In this document: positions 8,153 through 16,914 of the stretch, piece after piece
Layout: every line of letters begins with the position of its first letter
Numbering within the stretch: the stretch's first letter is position 1
NCBI RefSeq assembly: GCF_047238265.1
Contig: NZ_JBDFMM010000001.1
Coordinates: 5,456,001 to 5,520,000 of the forward strand
Direction: 5' to 3'
Origin: Paenibacillus_F sp047238265
Lineage (GTDB): Bacteria > Bacillota > Bacilli > Paenibacillales > NBRC-103111
Length of the DNA: 64,000 nt
The notes under the pieces: generated by a model
Seen by the model: the letters and a program-made list of their open reading frames with translations, nothing else
What the model was told of the DNA's origin: nothing
Database searches by the model: none
Position numbers and translations under genes: made by a program

Positions 8153-9145
8153 TTACTTCTCGTCCGCGTATCCGTCCGGATGCGCTTGATGCCAAGCCCA
8201 GGCACTGGCGATGATCGCCTGGAGATTGTCCCGCTTTGGCTTCCAGCCCAATTCCTGGCGGGCGCGTTCGGAAGAGGCGATAAGAACCGCGGGATCTCCG
8301 GCACGGCGGGCTTCGACAACGGCAGGAATCGGATGACCCGTCACCTCGCGGGCGATATCGATCACTTCTTTTACCGAAAATCCGTTGCCGCTTCCGAGAT
8401 TGTAAACGCCGCTCTCTCCGCCCTGCCGCAGCTTCTCTACGGCAAGAACATGAGCGTCCGCCAGGTCGCTTACGTGAATGTAATCGCGGATGCAGGTTCC
8501 GTCAGGCGTCGCATAATCTTCTCCGAAGACGGAGATGTGGCTCCGCTGTCCGAGCGCCACCTGAAGGATAAGCGGTACCAGATGTGTTTCCGGCTGGTGA
8601 TCTTCCCCGATCCGCCCGCTTTCATGTGCCCCCGCCGCGTTGAAATAGCGCAGCGAAACGGACTTGATTCCGTGAGCGTGATCGAACCATTTGATCATTT
8701 TCTCCATAGACAGCTTGGTTTCACCGTAGGCGTTCGTCGGCTCCGTCCGGTCGGTTTCCAGGATCGGCGTGTTTTCGGGCTCGCCGTACGTGGCTGCCGT
8801 CGAAGAGAAAACGATTCGTTTCACGTCGAACTTTTTCATCTTTTCCAGCAGGCAGAGAGTTCCGTAAACGTTGTTGTGGTAATATTTCGCCGGATCGGTC
8901 ATGCTTTCCCCGACCAGCGAGTTCGCCGCAAAATGGATAACGGCGTCGATTTCGTTTTCCCGGAATACCGAGTCCAGAAAAGCTTCGTCCCGCAGATCGC
9001 CTTCGTACAGCTTGCCGCCCAATACAGCACCGCGATGCCCTTGCTGGAGATTGTCGACGATCACAACCTCTTCTCCTCTATCCAGCAGTTCCGCTACGGC
9101 ATGAGAACCGATGTATCCGGCTCCGCCTGTCACCATAATCGCCAT
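8153..9145 (-). CDS. galE: UDP-glucose 4-epimerase
   Basis: The 330-residue cytoplasmic enzyme interconverts UDP-galactose and UDP-glucose using tightly bound NAD. The Rossmann motif GGAGYIG is at residues 7-13, and the catalytic S115, Y140 and K144 are seen in VFSSTAATYG and YGETK. The length and the C-terminal sugar-nucleotide region (DGTCIRDYIHV, GSGNGFSV) fit short-chain dehydrogenase-type GalE. ATG 9145 follows GGGAGGCGG. It lies between galK and galT on the same strand with short gaps, so one operon is likely. Confidence 0.95.
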   Translation of the reverse strand: MAIMVTGGAGYIGSHAVAELLDRGEEVVIVDNLQQGHRGAVLGGKLYEGDLRDEAFLDSVFRENEIDAVIHFAANSLVGESMTDPAKYYHNNVYGTLCLLEKMKKFDVKRIVFSSTAATYGEPENTPILETDRTEPTNAYGETKLSMEKMIKWFDHAHGIKSVSLRYFNAAGAHESGRIGEDHQPETHLVPLILQVALGQRSHISVFGEDYATPDGTCIRDYIHVSDLADAHVLAVEKLRQGGESGVYNLGSGNGFSVKEVIDIAREVTGHPIPAVVEARRAGDPAVLIASSERARQELGWKPKRDNLQAIIASAWAWHQAHPDGYADEK

Positions 9146-9231
9146 TTTTTCCGCCTCCCGATCGTTGTTTTCTTTTCTATGGAAAAGAGCTCATCCGCTC
9201 ATTGTATCCTCAAAACAGCCCGGCTTTCGGC

Positions 9232-10407
9232 CTAGCTTTGTATTCTGCCCACGCCGTCTCCGATGCTGCAAACGTAGAAATCGGCGGTGAGACCCGTTTG
9301 TTCTTTGTAGCTCGATCCGACCTGCTCGCGGAATGCTTCGATACTGTCTTCGTGCACGAGTGAGACGGTACAGCCTCCAAAGCCCGCACCCGTCATGCGC
9401 GATCCGAGAACTCCCGGAACGGCCAGCGCCGCCTCCACCATCACATCAAGCTCCCGGCACGTAACTTCGTAAAGATCGCGCAAAGATTCGTGGGAACCTG
9501 TCATCAGCTTGCCGAAAGCTTCCAGATCATTGGCTTTCAACACGTCTATCGATTTCAGCACACGGTCGATTTCTTCCACGACATGCCGTGCTCTCTTGCG
9601 GACGATGTCGTCCTTGATGGCCTCTTTGTTCGCCTCGAATTGCTCCAGACTGATTTGACCCAAAAGCGTCAGATCCGTAAAGCGGGTTTGCAGATCCCGG
9701 ACGGCCTGCTCGCACTGGCTTCTGCGTTCGTTGTATGCCGAATCGACGAGGCCGCGGCGTTTATTCGTGTTGCCGATCACAAGCTTGTAACGGCCGCTTT
9801 GAAAAGGAACGAGTTCATATTCCAGGGTGTCGCACATCAGCAGAATCGCATGATCTTGGCGTCCGTTGGCAACGGCAAACTGGTCCATGATGCCGCAGTT
9901 TACGCCCATGAACTCGTTTTCCGCTTTCTGGGAAAGCAGCGCCAGCTCAACCCGGTCTACCGGGTATCCCTCCGCTTCCAGCAGTCCGTAACCCGTGACC
10001 ACTTCGATAGAAGCCGAGGATGAAAGCCCGGCCCCGTTCGGAATCTCACCGTGATACAGCATGTCGTAACCGGACCGCGGGCCTTGACCTTTCTGCTGAA
10101 GCTGGGCGACGACGCCCTTCGGATAGTTCATCCAATCGTCTTCTTCCCGGTAAACAACATCGTCCAGGGAACAGGATCCTTTATGGGTGAAGTTGGTGGA
10201 AGCCATGCGAAGCAGACCTTCCTCATTTCTGCGCAAAAGAAGAGTGGTGCCGAAAGTCAGGGCAGCCGGAAAAACATAGCCCCCGTTGTAATCGGTATGT
10301 TCCCCGATCAGATTGACACGGCCGGGAGCATGGAAAACTGTGATATCGTCTTCCATACCTCCGTAAAGTTCGGTGAATTGTTTTTTGAGGAGTTTAAGAT
10401 CGGCCAT
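9232..10407 (-). CDS. galK: galactokinase
   Basis: GalK phosphorylates galactose at C1 with ATP, the first committed Leloir step. The 391-residue protein carries the three GHMP-kinase motifs: the galactokinase signature GRVNLIGEHTDYNGG (29-43), the ATP-binding GAGLSSSAS (125-133) and the C-terminal GSRMTGAGFGGC. Length equals B. subtilis GalK. It is the first gene of the minus-strand gal operon and is divergent from the AraC regulator at 10716, which probably controls it. Confidence 0.95.
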   Translation of the reverse strand: MADLKLLKKQFTELYGGMEDDITVFHAPGRVNLIGEHTDYNGGYVFPAALTFGTTLLLRRNEEGLLRMASTNFTHKGSCSLDDVVYREEDDWMNYPKGVVAQLQQKGQGPRSGYDMLYHGEIPNGAGLSSSASIEVVTGYGLLEAEGYPVDRVELALLSQKAENEFMGVNCGIMDQFAVANGRQDHAILLMCDTLEYELVPFQSGRYKLVIGNTNKRRGLVDSAYNERRSQCEQAVRDLQTRFTDLTLLGQISLEQFEANKEAIKDDIVRKRARHVVEEIDRVLKSIDVLKANDLEAFGKLMTGSHESLRDLYEVTCRELDVMVEAALAVPGVLGSRMTGAGFGGCTVSLVHEDSIEAFREQVGSSYKEQTGLTADFYVCSIGDGVGRIQS

Positions 10408-10715
10408 TTCGGCACCGCCTTTAGGTAGTTTCTTATTTAAGTTGATATTCTAACGGATTATCGCTTCATCTTTCTACCTTCAGTATAAGCCGGAACCACT
10501 CAAAGTCCTATGGAATGATGTAAGGTTCATATGGAAAAATGTGATGTCGGATTAAGCCCGAGATGGTAGGATAAAAGAAAAGCGGAGACGATACGGGCCG
10601 GGCATCCCTTGTAGAGGGCAGTGATATGCCGAGAAAAACATTAGATCTTACACTGCGCCCGCTTGCCCGCCCGTTTTCTGCATTTATTATCGCAAACAGG
10701 AGGACGTGAAGTCCA
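10408..10715. other. galK-araC divergent regulatory region
   Basis: Reading toward galK there is a TTATACT -10-like element near 10482-10488 with no good -35 at the right distance, as expected for an activator-dependent promoter. The ribosome binding site of the AraC gene (AGGAGG) is at the right end. No clear direct repeat for AraC binding could be picked out by eye. Confidence 0.45.
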
Positions 10716-11582
10716 ATGAAGCCCGAGCCTACTTACTATGTCGTATCCAATCCGGAGCCGCCGGAAGATTCGGCTCTCCATATACTCTTCTCCGGCGAAA
10801 GCCAGACCAAACCGCTTCACCGCCTGGGGCCGAAGGTGTACGATTACTACCTCATCCATACGGTTGTCTCCGGAAGGGGGCGCTTTACCGCAGCGGGCCG
10901 GGAGCGGCTTCTCGGTCCCGGTGACAGCTTCTGCATCGCGCCGGAGCAGCTCGTCGGCTATGAAGCCGACGAAGCCGACCCTTGGCGCTACTGCTGGCTC
11001 GCCCTCACCGGTGCGGATACGGCTGCCCGTGTGCGCGAAGCGGGCTTCACGCCGGAACAGCCGGTTATTCACACGGCGCAAGCGGGCAGCCGTGTGCCGG
11101 CGCTTTTCCGGCGCCTGCAGCGCGCGCTGAGGCATAAGAGCGGCACGGCCTCGCTTCGTGCGCTCGGGTATCTTCATCTGCTGCTTGCCGAATACGCCGA
11201 TGCGGCGCGGCCGCCCCTACCCGAGCCGGGCAAGGCCCATTCCGGCTCCCGGGCGGAGGTGACGGTGCAGCAGATGCTGCATTACTTGTCCGCGCAGTAT
11301 GCCGAGGACATCTCGATCGAGTCCATGGCGGAGGCGCTCGGCTACAACCGGGCTTACCTGTCCCGGCTGTTCAAGGAGCATACCGGCCAGACGCCGGTGA
11401 CTTTCCTGTCCAAGCTCCGTGTCGATAAAGCCCGGCAGCTTCTGCGGGAGCGGCTGGAGCTGACGATCGAGCAGATTGCTTTTTCCGTTGGATTCCGTGA
11501 TCCGCTTTACTTCTCCAAACAGTTCCGGAGATGGTACGGCCTCTCCCCTACGGAATACCGCAGCGATATGACACGCATGTAA
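10716..11582 (+). CDS. AraC-family transcriptional regulator, probable galactose/oligosaccharide activator
   Basis: The 288-residue protein has an N-terminal AraC-type cupin sensor (residues about 20-150, with the strand YLIHTVVSGRGRFTAAGRE and the PGDSFCIAPEQ turn) and a C-terminal double helix-turn-helix (about 185-285: YAEDISIESMAEALGYNRAYLSRLFKEHTG and LTIEQIAFSVGFRDPLYFSKQF). The architecture matches sugar-responsive activators of the MsmR/RafR type. It is divergent from galK, so control of the gal operon in response to a galactoside is the natural inference. The C-terminal coding end contains the promoter of the next operon. Confidence 0.88.
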   Translation: MKPEPTYYVVSNPEPPEDSALHILFSGESQTKPLHRLGPKVYDYYLIHTVVSGRGRFTAAGRERLLGPGDSFCIAPEQLVGYEADEADPWRYCWLALTGADTAARVREAGFTPEQPVIHTAQAGSRVPALFRRLQRALRHKSGTASLRALGYLHLLLAEYADAARPPLPEPGKAHSGSRAEVTVQQMLHYLSAQYAEDISIESMAEALGYNRAYLSRLFKEHTGQTPVTFLSKLRVDKARQLLRERLELTIEQIAFSVGFRDPLYFSKQFRRWYGLSPTEYRSDMTRM

Positions 11583-11595
11583 CGTGTGGTATAAT
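11568..11595 (+). promoter_or_regulatory. promoter of the Lgt-like/radical SAM operon
   Basis: ATGACA (11568-11573) and a consensus TATAAT (11590-11595) are 16 bases apart, 29 bases before the first ATG. The -35 lies inside the 3' end of the AraC gene. Confidence 0.6.
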
Positions 11596-11623
11596 TTACC
11601 TTAACTTTAGCGGGGAGGAACTC

Positions 11624-12400
11624 ATGACTTTTCCAGTGTTTATTGACCTCGGATTTATCCGGCTGCATCCCCATCTTTTTTTTGAAGCGCTTGCATACTT
11701 TTTCGGATTCCGGCTTTATCTCTATACCCGAAGCAAGGAAAAACTCCAGCCAAGCCAAGCTCTCTGGATTCTAGTCGCTGCCACGCTCGGTGCCGCCGCC
11801 GGTTCGAAAATGCTTTACTGGCTGGAGGACCCCGCTATGACCCTGGAGCGCTGGAACGACATGTCGTATCTGATGGAAGGCAAAACCATAGTCGGAGGAC
11901 TTCTTGGAGGGCTGATCGGCGTGGAATGGACCAAAAAAAGAATCGGGCACACCCGTTCCACGGGCGACGATATGGCACTCCCGCTCATTACGGGGATGAT
12001 GATCGGACGGATCGGCTGTTTTCTGACCGGTCTGGATGACCATACCTACGGGACTCCGACAAGCTGGGTAACAGGTGTGGATTTTGGCGATGGAATCCTC
12101 CGTCATCCGACTCAGCTTTACGAGATCGCCTTCCTGCTTCTTCTCGGCCTCGTTATCGTCCTGCTGAAAATCCGGTCCCGACAAGGATCTATTCACCTGC
12201 CGGACGGGATGTCGTTCATTATTTTCATGGGAGGCTATCTGCTTTTCCGCCTGCTGATCGATTTTATAAAACCGACTCCCCACCCTTATGCGGGACTGAA
12301 CAACATTCAGCTCGCCTGCCTGGCGGGCCTGGTCTATTACACCCTGCTTCTGCGGCGTAAGCTTACTGCGAAACCTACCTTTATCGGGAAAGGAACCTGA
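11624..12400 (+). CDS. Lgt-like (prolipoprotein diacylglyceryl transferase family) membrane protein
   Basis: The 258-residue protein has about seven membrane helices and the family landmarks of Lgt: GRIG at 128-131 and RHPTQLYE at 160-167. True Lgt moves a diacylglyceryl group from phosphatidylglycerol to lipoprotein cysteines. Here two active-site regions differ. The segment aligned with the essential His loop reads GKTIVGGLLGG with no His, and the GRIGNFxN signature is GRIGCFLTG. It is therefore probably a paralogue with altered chemistry, not the housekeeping enzyme. ATG 11624 follows GGGGAGG. It is the first gene of a five-gene operon, five bases before a radical SAM gene, which suggests a joint role on membrane lipid. 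Confidence 0.82.
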   Translation: MTFPVFIDLGFIRLHPHLFFEALAYFFGFRLYLYTRSKEKLQPSQALWILVAATLGAAAGSKMLYWLEDPAMTLERWNDMSYLMEGKTIVGGLLGGLIGVEWTKKRIGHTRSTGDDMALPLITGMMIGRIGCFLTGLDDHTYGTPTSWVTGVDFGDGILRHPTQLYEIAFLLLLGLVIVLLKIRSRQGSIHLPDGMSFIIFMGGYLLFRLLIDFIKPTPHPYAGLNNIQLACLAGLVYYTLLLRRKLTAKPTFIGKGT

Positions 12401-12405
12401 CCTCC

Positions 12406-13818
12406 ATGCCTACCAAAAACCGTCCTTATCTGTTCTATGAGCTCACCAACAGCATATGCTCCCAATGTCTCCGCAAGGTGGAGGCGAAAGTCATTATCGA
12501 GGATGAGAACGTTTATCTGCTTAAATATTGCGGCCGCCACGGCCGGGAAAAGGTCCTCATCTCGGACGATGTGGAGTATTACAAGCGGTGCCGCGAATTT
12601 TTGAAACCGGCGGAAATGCCCCAACACTGGAACACCCCGATCCGTTACGGATGTCCGTACGATTGCGGGCTGTGCCCGGATCATGAGCAGCACAGCTGCC
12701 TGACGCTTCTCGAAATTACGGACAAATGCAATCTGCAGTGTCCCATCTGCTACGCCGAATCTTCTCCGAAACGGGAGACCTGGCGCTCTCTGGAGCAGAT
12801 CGAAACCATGCTTAACGCTATCGTACGCAACGAAGAAGAGCCGGATATCGTGCAGATAAGCGGCGGCGAGCCGACGATCCATCCCCAGTTTTTTGAGATT
12901 CTCGATCTCGCCAAAACAAAACCCATTAAACACCTTATGGTGAATACCAACGGGCTGAGAATCGCCCAGGACCGGGAGTTCGTGCGGAGGCTGGCCGGCT
13001 ATATGCCCGGGTTCGAGCTGTATCTCCAGTTTGACAGCTTTGAGGAAGAGGCCCTCCGCGAGCTGCGCGGGGCTGACCTGCGTGATGTGCGCCGGCGGGC
13101 GATCGAACATCTCAACGAATTCAACATCTCGACCACCCTCGTGGTGACGCTGAAAAAAGGGCTCAACGACTCCGAGGTCGGCGATATTATCCGTTACGGG
13201 CTGCAGCAGCGCGCGGTCCGGGGCGTCACGTTCCAGCCGGTTCAAGTGGCCGGCCGCACGGAGGCGTTCGATCCGGCCAAAGACCGGCTGACACTCAGCG
13301 AAGTGCGCCGGATGATTATCGAGCAATCCGGCATTTTTCAGCCGGAAGATATCATCCCGGTTCCATGTCACCCGGACTGCCTCGCCATGGGGTATGCTTT
13401 GAAGCTGGGAGGGCAGGCCGTACCTCTGACCGGAATGATCGATCCTCAGATTTTGCTGGAAGGCGGGCGCAATACGATCGTATTCGAGCAGGATCAGACG
13501 TTAAAGGATCAAGTCTTCGACCTATTCTCGACCGCTCATTCTCCCGAATCGTCGGCGCTTTCTCTTAAAAATCTGCTCTGCTGTCTGCCCTCGGTCGCCG
13601 TACCGGAGCATATCGGGTATGACAATGTGTTCCGCGTGCTGATTATGCAGTTCCTGGATCCCTACAATTTCGATGTCCGTTCCGTAAAAAAATCATGTGT
13701 GCATATCGCGCATCCCGACGGAAGAATCATTCCCTTCGACACATACAATTTATTTTACCGTGACGGCCGGGAAGCACTGTTGGAGGAGCTGCGCGCGGAG
13801 ACAGGAGGTCTTGCATGA
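12406..13818 (+). CDS. radical SAM protein of the MJ0619 / tetraether-synthase-like family
   Basis: The 470-residue protein has three cysteine clusters: an N-terminal rubredoxin-like site (C18-x2-C21 with C42-x2-H45), a first CX3CX2C (C83, C87, C90) followed by C98, and the radical SAM CX3CX2C (C108, C112, C115), then SGGEPTIHP. Two CX3CX2C motifs plus the N-terminal metal site are the layout described for methanogen MJ0619, later shown to be tetraether lipid synthase (Tes), which joins lipid tails by radical C-C bond formation. Related radical SAM proteins occur in bacteria, some making membrane-spanning lipids. The five-base gap from the Lgt-like gene supports a lipid substrate. The reaction here is inferred. 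Confidence 0.85.
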   Translation: MPTKNRPYLFYELTNSICSQCLRKVEAKVIIEDENVYLLKYCGRHGREKVLISDDVEYYKRCREFLKPAEMPQHWNTPIRYGCPYDCGLCPDHEQHSCLTLLEITDKCNLQCPICYAESSPKRETWRSLEQIETMLNAIVRNEEEPDIVQISGGEPTIHPQFFEILDLAKTKPIKHLMVNTNGLRIAQDREFVRRLAGYMPGFELYLQFDSFEEEALRELRGADLRDVRRRAIEHLNEFNISTTLVVTLKKGLNDSEVGDIIRYGLQQRAVRGVTFQPVQVAGRTEAFDPAKDRLTLSEVRRMIIEQSGIFQPEDIIPVPCHPDCLAMGYALKLGGQAVPLTGMIDPQILLEGGRNTIVFEQDQTLKDQVFDLFSTAHSPESSALSLKNLLCCLPSVAVPEHIGYDNVFRVLIMQFLDPYNFDVRSVKKSCVHIAHPDGRIIPFDTYNLFYRDGREALLEELRAETGGLA

Positions 13819-14249
13819 GCGATTATAAAAACGATCCGATTGGGAGCGGCATGCAGCCCGAGGCGGGAACTTCATCCGAATCCGGAAAGGAAAAAGAAAC
13901 GGAGTCCACACCGGACGTAGAACCTGGAGATCACGCAGCGGGTATGGACATCGAACAGGCATCCTCTTCACCCTCTCCCGATCAGGACGGGTCCGGAAGG
14001 CCTCGTCGTCCGTGGAACGGACTGGATGTCTGGAAAGGAATCGGCTGGGTGGCGCTCGGCCATCTCCTATGGCTCTTTGCCCTTCCGATGTTCTTTGGGA
14101 TCGGCATCGTACAGATGATCTATGTATTACCGCTTCTCCTTATTTACAGCAAACGGACAGCCGTCGTTCAAGGAATCCTTATAGGAGCGGGTATCACGTT
14201 CCTTTTGAATGCCGCTTGTTTCGGTTATGTCCTGATTAATTTCGGCTAG
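13815..14249 (+). CDS. hypothetical membrane protein with acidic N terminus
   Basis: The start codon overlaps the radical SAM stop as ATGA, which indicates translational coupling. The 144-residue protein has a disordered acidic and Ser/Pro-rich N-terminal half (residues 1-70) and a C-terminal half with two or three membrane helices (about 77-142, beginning WKGIGWVALGHLLWLFALPM). I do not recognise the family. Its place in the operon suggests a membrane partner of the Lgt-like and radical SAM proteins. Confidence 0.75.
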   Translation: MSDYKNDPIGSGMQPEAGTSSESGKEKETESTPDVEPGDHAAGMDIEQASSSPSPDQDGSGRPRRPWNGLDVWKGIGWVALGHLLWLFALPMFFGIGIVQMIYVLPLLLIYSKRTAVVQGILIGAGITFLLNAACFGYVLINFG

Positions 14250-14299
14250 ATCTTCTGTCGGAAGCGAGGAGCAGAATATGCCGGAACGGAGGCTGTTCG

Positions 14300-15208
14300 T
14301 TGAAAAAAAGTCCGTTGGTCGCAGTCTTTCTTCTGGCCTTGGCCAGCTGGGTCGGGAACCTGTGGGTTTATGAAAAGAATCAGCTGCCGGAGCCTGTTTT
14401 CCTCTCCCATTTTATCGATCTCCCCCTTGAACGGGGTACCAGCTTTAAACTCTCCTTCCTGGAGAATCACCGGGGTCTTCACATTGTGTACGTAGAAGTT
14501 CCGGAGCTTCCCCATGCTTCCGTCGATTTTTTAAATAAAAACCGGTATACCTATCAAAATTATCAATCGGTTCTGATCTCTCTGGAACAGCAGATTCAGG
14601 AAACAGACCCGCCTGCTGCCCCTGTGCAAATCAAGCAGGTTCGCGCTTGGTTCAATGACGGAAGTTCCCGCATGCTCGATATCGGTCACGTTACCCTTAC
14701 CCCGCCGGCTAAAAACACCGTCGATCGCTCCTTGTTCGAATTTTCAAGCGGCGGAACTTCCAATCAGAATGCCGGATATACTCTTGTGACGACCAAAGAA
14801 GACTTGATACTGACAGGGGTGGAGTCCTCTTACACGGATGTCAGCTCCCCCCGCCTGAAACTGTATCTCGATACACTCTCTTTGGAACAGGAACCCGGTT
14901 ACCGGACCTCTCTCCGACCAGGAGACAAGGTTGAAGCGGAAGGGCTCCCGGTCGAAGACATTTCATTTCCTTTAGCCGTAAAAAAGGGAAACTACGTACG
15001 CTTGTCTTACCGGATCGAAGACACGGAAACTGAACCACCGGAGTCTAAAGCGGCCGAAGCATATAACCGGATCGAAAAAGCCATCCGGCTCAAAGCGCAA
15101 ACTTCTGACGGCTTTAAAGACGACATGACCGGATTCATAAATTATGAATCGGATTTAAGGGCTTCAAGCATCCGAACGATCGTTCAAGCCAGAAGGGAGC
15201 TGCCTTAA
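14300..15208 (+). CDS. hypothetical membrane-anchored extracytoplasmic protein
   Basis: The 302-residue protein begins with a Lys-rich start and one hydrophobic segment (KKSPLVAVFLLALASWVG), so it is exported or anchored with its bulk outside. The rest is soluble, rich in beta-type segments and ends in a charged helix. No family is recognised. The start is TTG at 14300, seven bases behind GGAGG. It lies 50 bases after the preceding gene and one base before the next, so it belongs to the Lgt-like/radical SAM operon. Confidence 0.75.
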   Translation: MKKSPLVAVFLLALASWVGNLWVYEKNQLPEPVFLSHFIDLPLERGTSFKLSFLENHRGLHIVYVEVPELPHASVDFLNKNRYTYQNYQSVLISLEQQIQETDPPAAPVQIKQVRAWFNDGSSRMLDIGHVTLTPPAKNTVDRSLFEFSSGGTSNQNAGYTLVTTKEDLILTGVESSYTDVSSPRLKLYLDTLSLEQEPGYRTSLRPGDKVEAEGLPVEDISFPLAVKKGNYVRLSYRIEDTETEPPESKAAEAYNRIEKAIRLKAQTSDGFKDDMTGFINYESDLRASSIRTIVQARRELP

Positions 15209-15209
15209 G

Positions 15210-15818
15210 TTGAACCGCTTTTATGTCCGGATCTCATGGGGATTGACCCTCGTTTTTCTCCATTTTCGTATTCAAGCCGTGGATTTGCTTCCCGATTTCA
15301 TCGGATTTTGGATGGCCGCTTCCGCACTCGGCGGGCTGGGAAAACAGGAGCAGGCGTTCCGGGTGGCGCGCCTGCTCGCTATTGCACTTATCTTTGTGTC
15401 ACTGCCTAATGTAATCAATGTGGGCGAAGCCCCGGTAACGGACGAGGCATTTTCTTTCTTCCGGTTCTCGCATGGACTGCTCTACTCCGCTTTTTTGCTC
15501 GTCTTCATCTATTATCTGTGTACGGGCATTATCTCAGCGGCTAAAAGAAACAGCTTGCCCGAGCTGGCACTGAGTGCCCACATCCGCAGATCCGTTTTTT
15601 TGGCGGTTACGGGGGCCACGCTTATTCTGAGTCCGCTGGCGTTAAATATGCCGGAAACCTGGCAGTATCTTCTGATTATGTTAGGTATAATCGGATTTTT
15701 GTCAGGAATATCCATTATTCTGCTTCTTCGTAGGGCAGGCCATCAGCTGAGCCCCCCGGTACCAGCCCCTGATACACGAGAGAGCATACAAATCAGCGGC
15801 GAAGACAGAAATACGTAA
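15210..15818 (+). CDS. hypothetical integral membrane protein
   Basis: The 202-residue protein has about five hydrophobic segments (for example LTLVFLHFRIQAVDLLPDFI, LLYSAFLLVFIYYLCTGI and LLIMLGIIGFLSGISIILLL) and a polar C-terminal tail. The start is TTG at 15210, one base after the preceding stop and preceded by GAAGGGAG. The family is not recognised. It closes the operon that starts with the Lgt-like gene; a strong terminator follows at 15898. Confidence 0.72.
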   Translation: MNRFYVRISWGLTLVFLHFRIQAVDLLPDFIGFWMAASALGGLGKQEQAFRVARLLAIALIFVSLPNVINVGEAPVTDEAFSFFRFSHGLLYSAFLLVFIYYLCTGIISAAKRNSLPELALSAHIRRSVFLAVTGATLILSPLALNMPETWQYLLIMLGIIGFLSGISIILLLRRAGHQLSPPVPAPDTRESIQISGEDRNT

Positions 15819-15897
15819 AACGGGGACTGCTTCTAATTGGCCGGCCAAGTCGGCCCCAGCACAACCGCTTCCGCTGCCCTTACCCGCAGGAAACTAA

Positions 15898-15933
15898 AAA
15901 AGCTGCTTTCCTTTGAAAAGGAAAGCAGCTTTT
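15898..15933. terminator. bidirectional terminator between the five-gene operon and nupQ
   Basis: A 16-bp stem (AAAAGCTGCTTTCCTT / AAGGAAAGCAGCTTTT) with a four-base loop lies between convergent genes. Confidence 0.9.
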
Positions 15934-15954
15934 GCTTCGTTGATCCCGCAAGGC

Positions 15955-16914
15955 TTAACGCTTGCCCGGATCGTAAGGTTCGCCGAGGGCGGCAGGCGGA
16001 TAAGCACGACCGACCGCACCTGCAAGTACCAGAATGGTCAAGACATACGGGAGCATAAAGATAAACTCCTGCGGGATGCTCTGGGACCATTCGAACAACT
16101 GCACATAGTTCCGGATCGCCTGGGAAAGACCGAAGAAGACGGCCGCTCCAAGCGCTCCTACCGGGTGCCATTTACCGAAGATCATCGCCGCCAGGGCGAT
16201 ATAGCCTTGGCCGGAGATGGTGTTGTGCGAAAAGTTGCTTGTCGTCGTCAGGGCGATCGTGGCTCCGCCCAGTCCGGCGAAAGCTCCGCTCAGCATAACG
16301 CCGATATACCGCATGCGGCGAACGTTGACACCGACGGTGTCAGCCGCGCTCGGGTGCTCCCCGACGGAACGGAGGCGCAGGCCGAACGGCGTTTTGAACA
16401 GCACATAATACGATACGGCTACAAGAATCAGCGCGATATAGGTGGTCGGATAGGCCGTAAAGATACCGTAACCGAGTACCGGAATCTGCGAGAGACCCGG
16501 GATCGCCCATTTGCTGAATACTTCCGTCAGCGTTTCCGTTTGACCGGCACCTTCGAAAAGAAGCTTGACGAGGTATACCGTTACGCCCGCAGCCAGGAAG
16601 TTGATGACCACACCGCTGATGACCTGGTCCGATTTGAACGTGATGGTCGCAACGGCATGGATAAGTGAAAAGAGAACCCCGAATACGAGCGCCGCCAGAA
16701 GTCCGATCCAGGGGGACATGCTGCCCATGCCGGCTTCCTGTGCGTAGAACGTGCTGACCGCCGCGGCGAACGCGCCGGATACCATCAAGCCTTCCAGTCC
16801 GATGTTGGTGACCCCGGAACGCTCCGAGAATATACCGCCCAGGGCCGCAAATATGAGCGCCGTCGAGAACACCAGCGTTGTATTGATCAGCTGACCCAAA
16901 ATATCCAAACTCAT
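15955..16914 (-). CDS. nupQ: nucleoside ABC transporter permease NupQ
   Basis: The 319-residue integral membrane protein belongs to the BPD_transp_2 permease family used for nucleosides, with the conserved N-terminal GGIFSERSGVTNIGLEGLM and the EAA-like loop LRSVGEHPSAADTVGVNV. Together with NupP it would form the channel of the importer encoded by the next three genes upstream on this strand. Its length matches B. subtilis NupQ. The gene follows nupP directly with no gap. Confidence 0.92.
   Translation of the reverse strand: MSLDILGQLINTTLVFSTALIFAALGGIFSERSGVTNIGLEGLMVSGAFAAAVSTFYAQEAGMGSMSPWIGLLAALVFGVLFSLIHAVATITFKSDQVISGVVINFLAAGVTVYLVKLLFEGAGQTETLTEVFSKWAIPGLSQIPVLGYGIFTAYPTTYIALILVAVSYYVLFKTPFGLRLRSVGEHPSAADTVGVNVRRMRYIGVMLSGAFAGLGGATIALTTTSNFSHNTISGQGYIALAAMIFGKWHPVGALGAAVFFGLSQAIRNYVQLFEWSQSIPQEFIFMLPYVLTILVLAGAVGRAYPPAALGEPYDPGKR

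Noticed and set aside
12337..13371. 344-codon minus-strand frame opposite the radical SAM gene
   Set aside because: The plus-strand protein has intact metal-cluster motifs; the opposite frame has none and no start signals.
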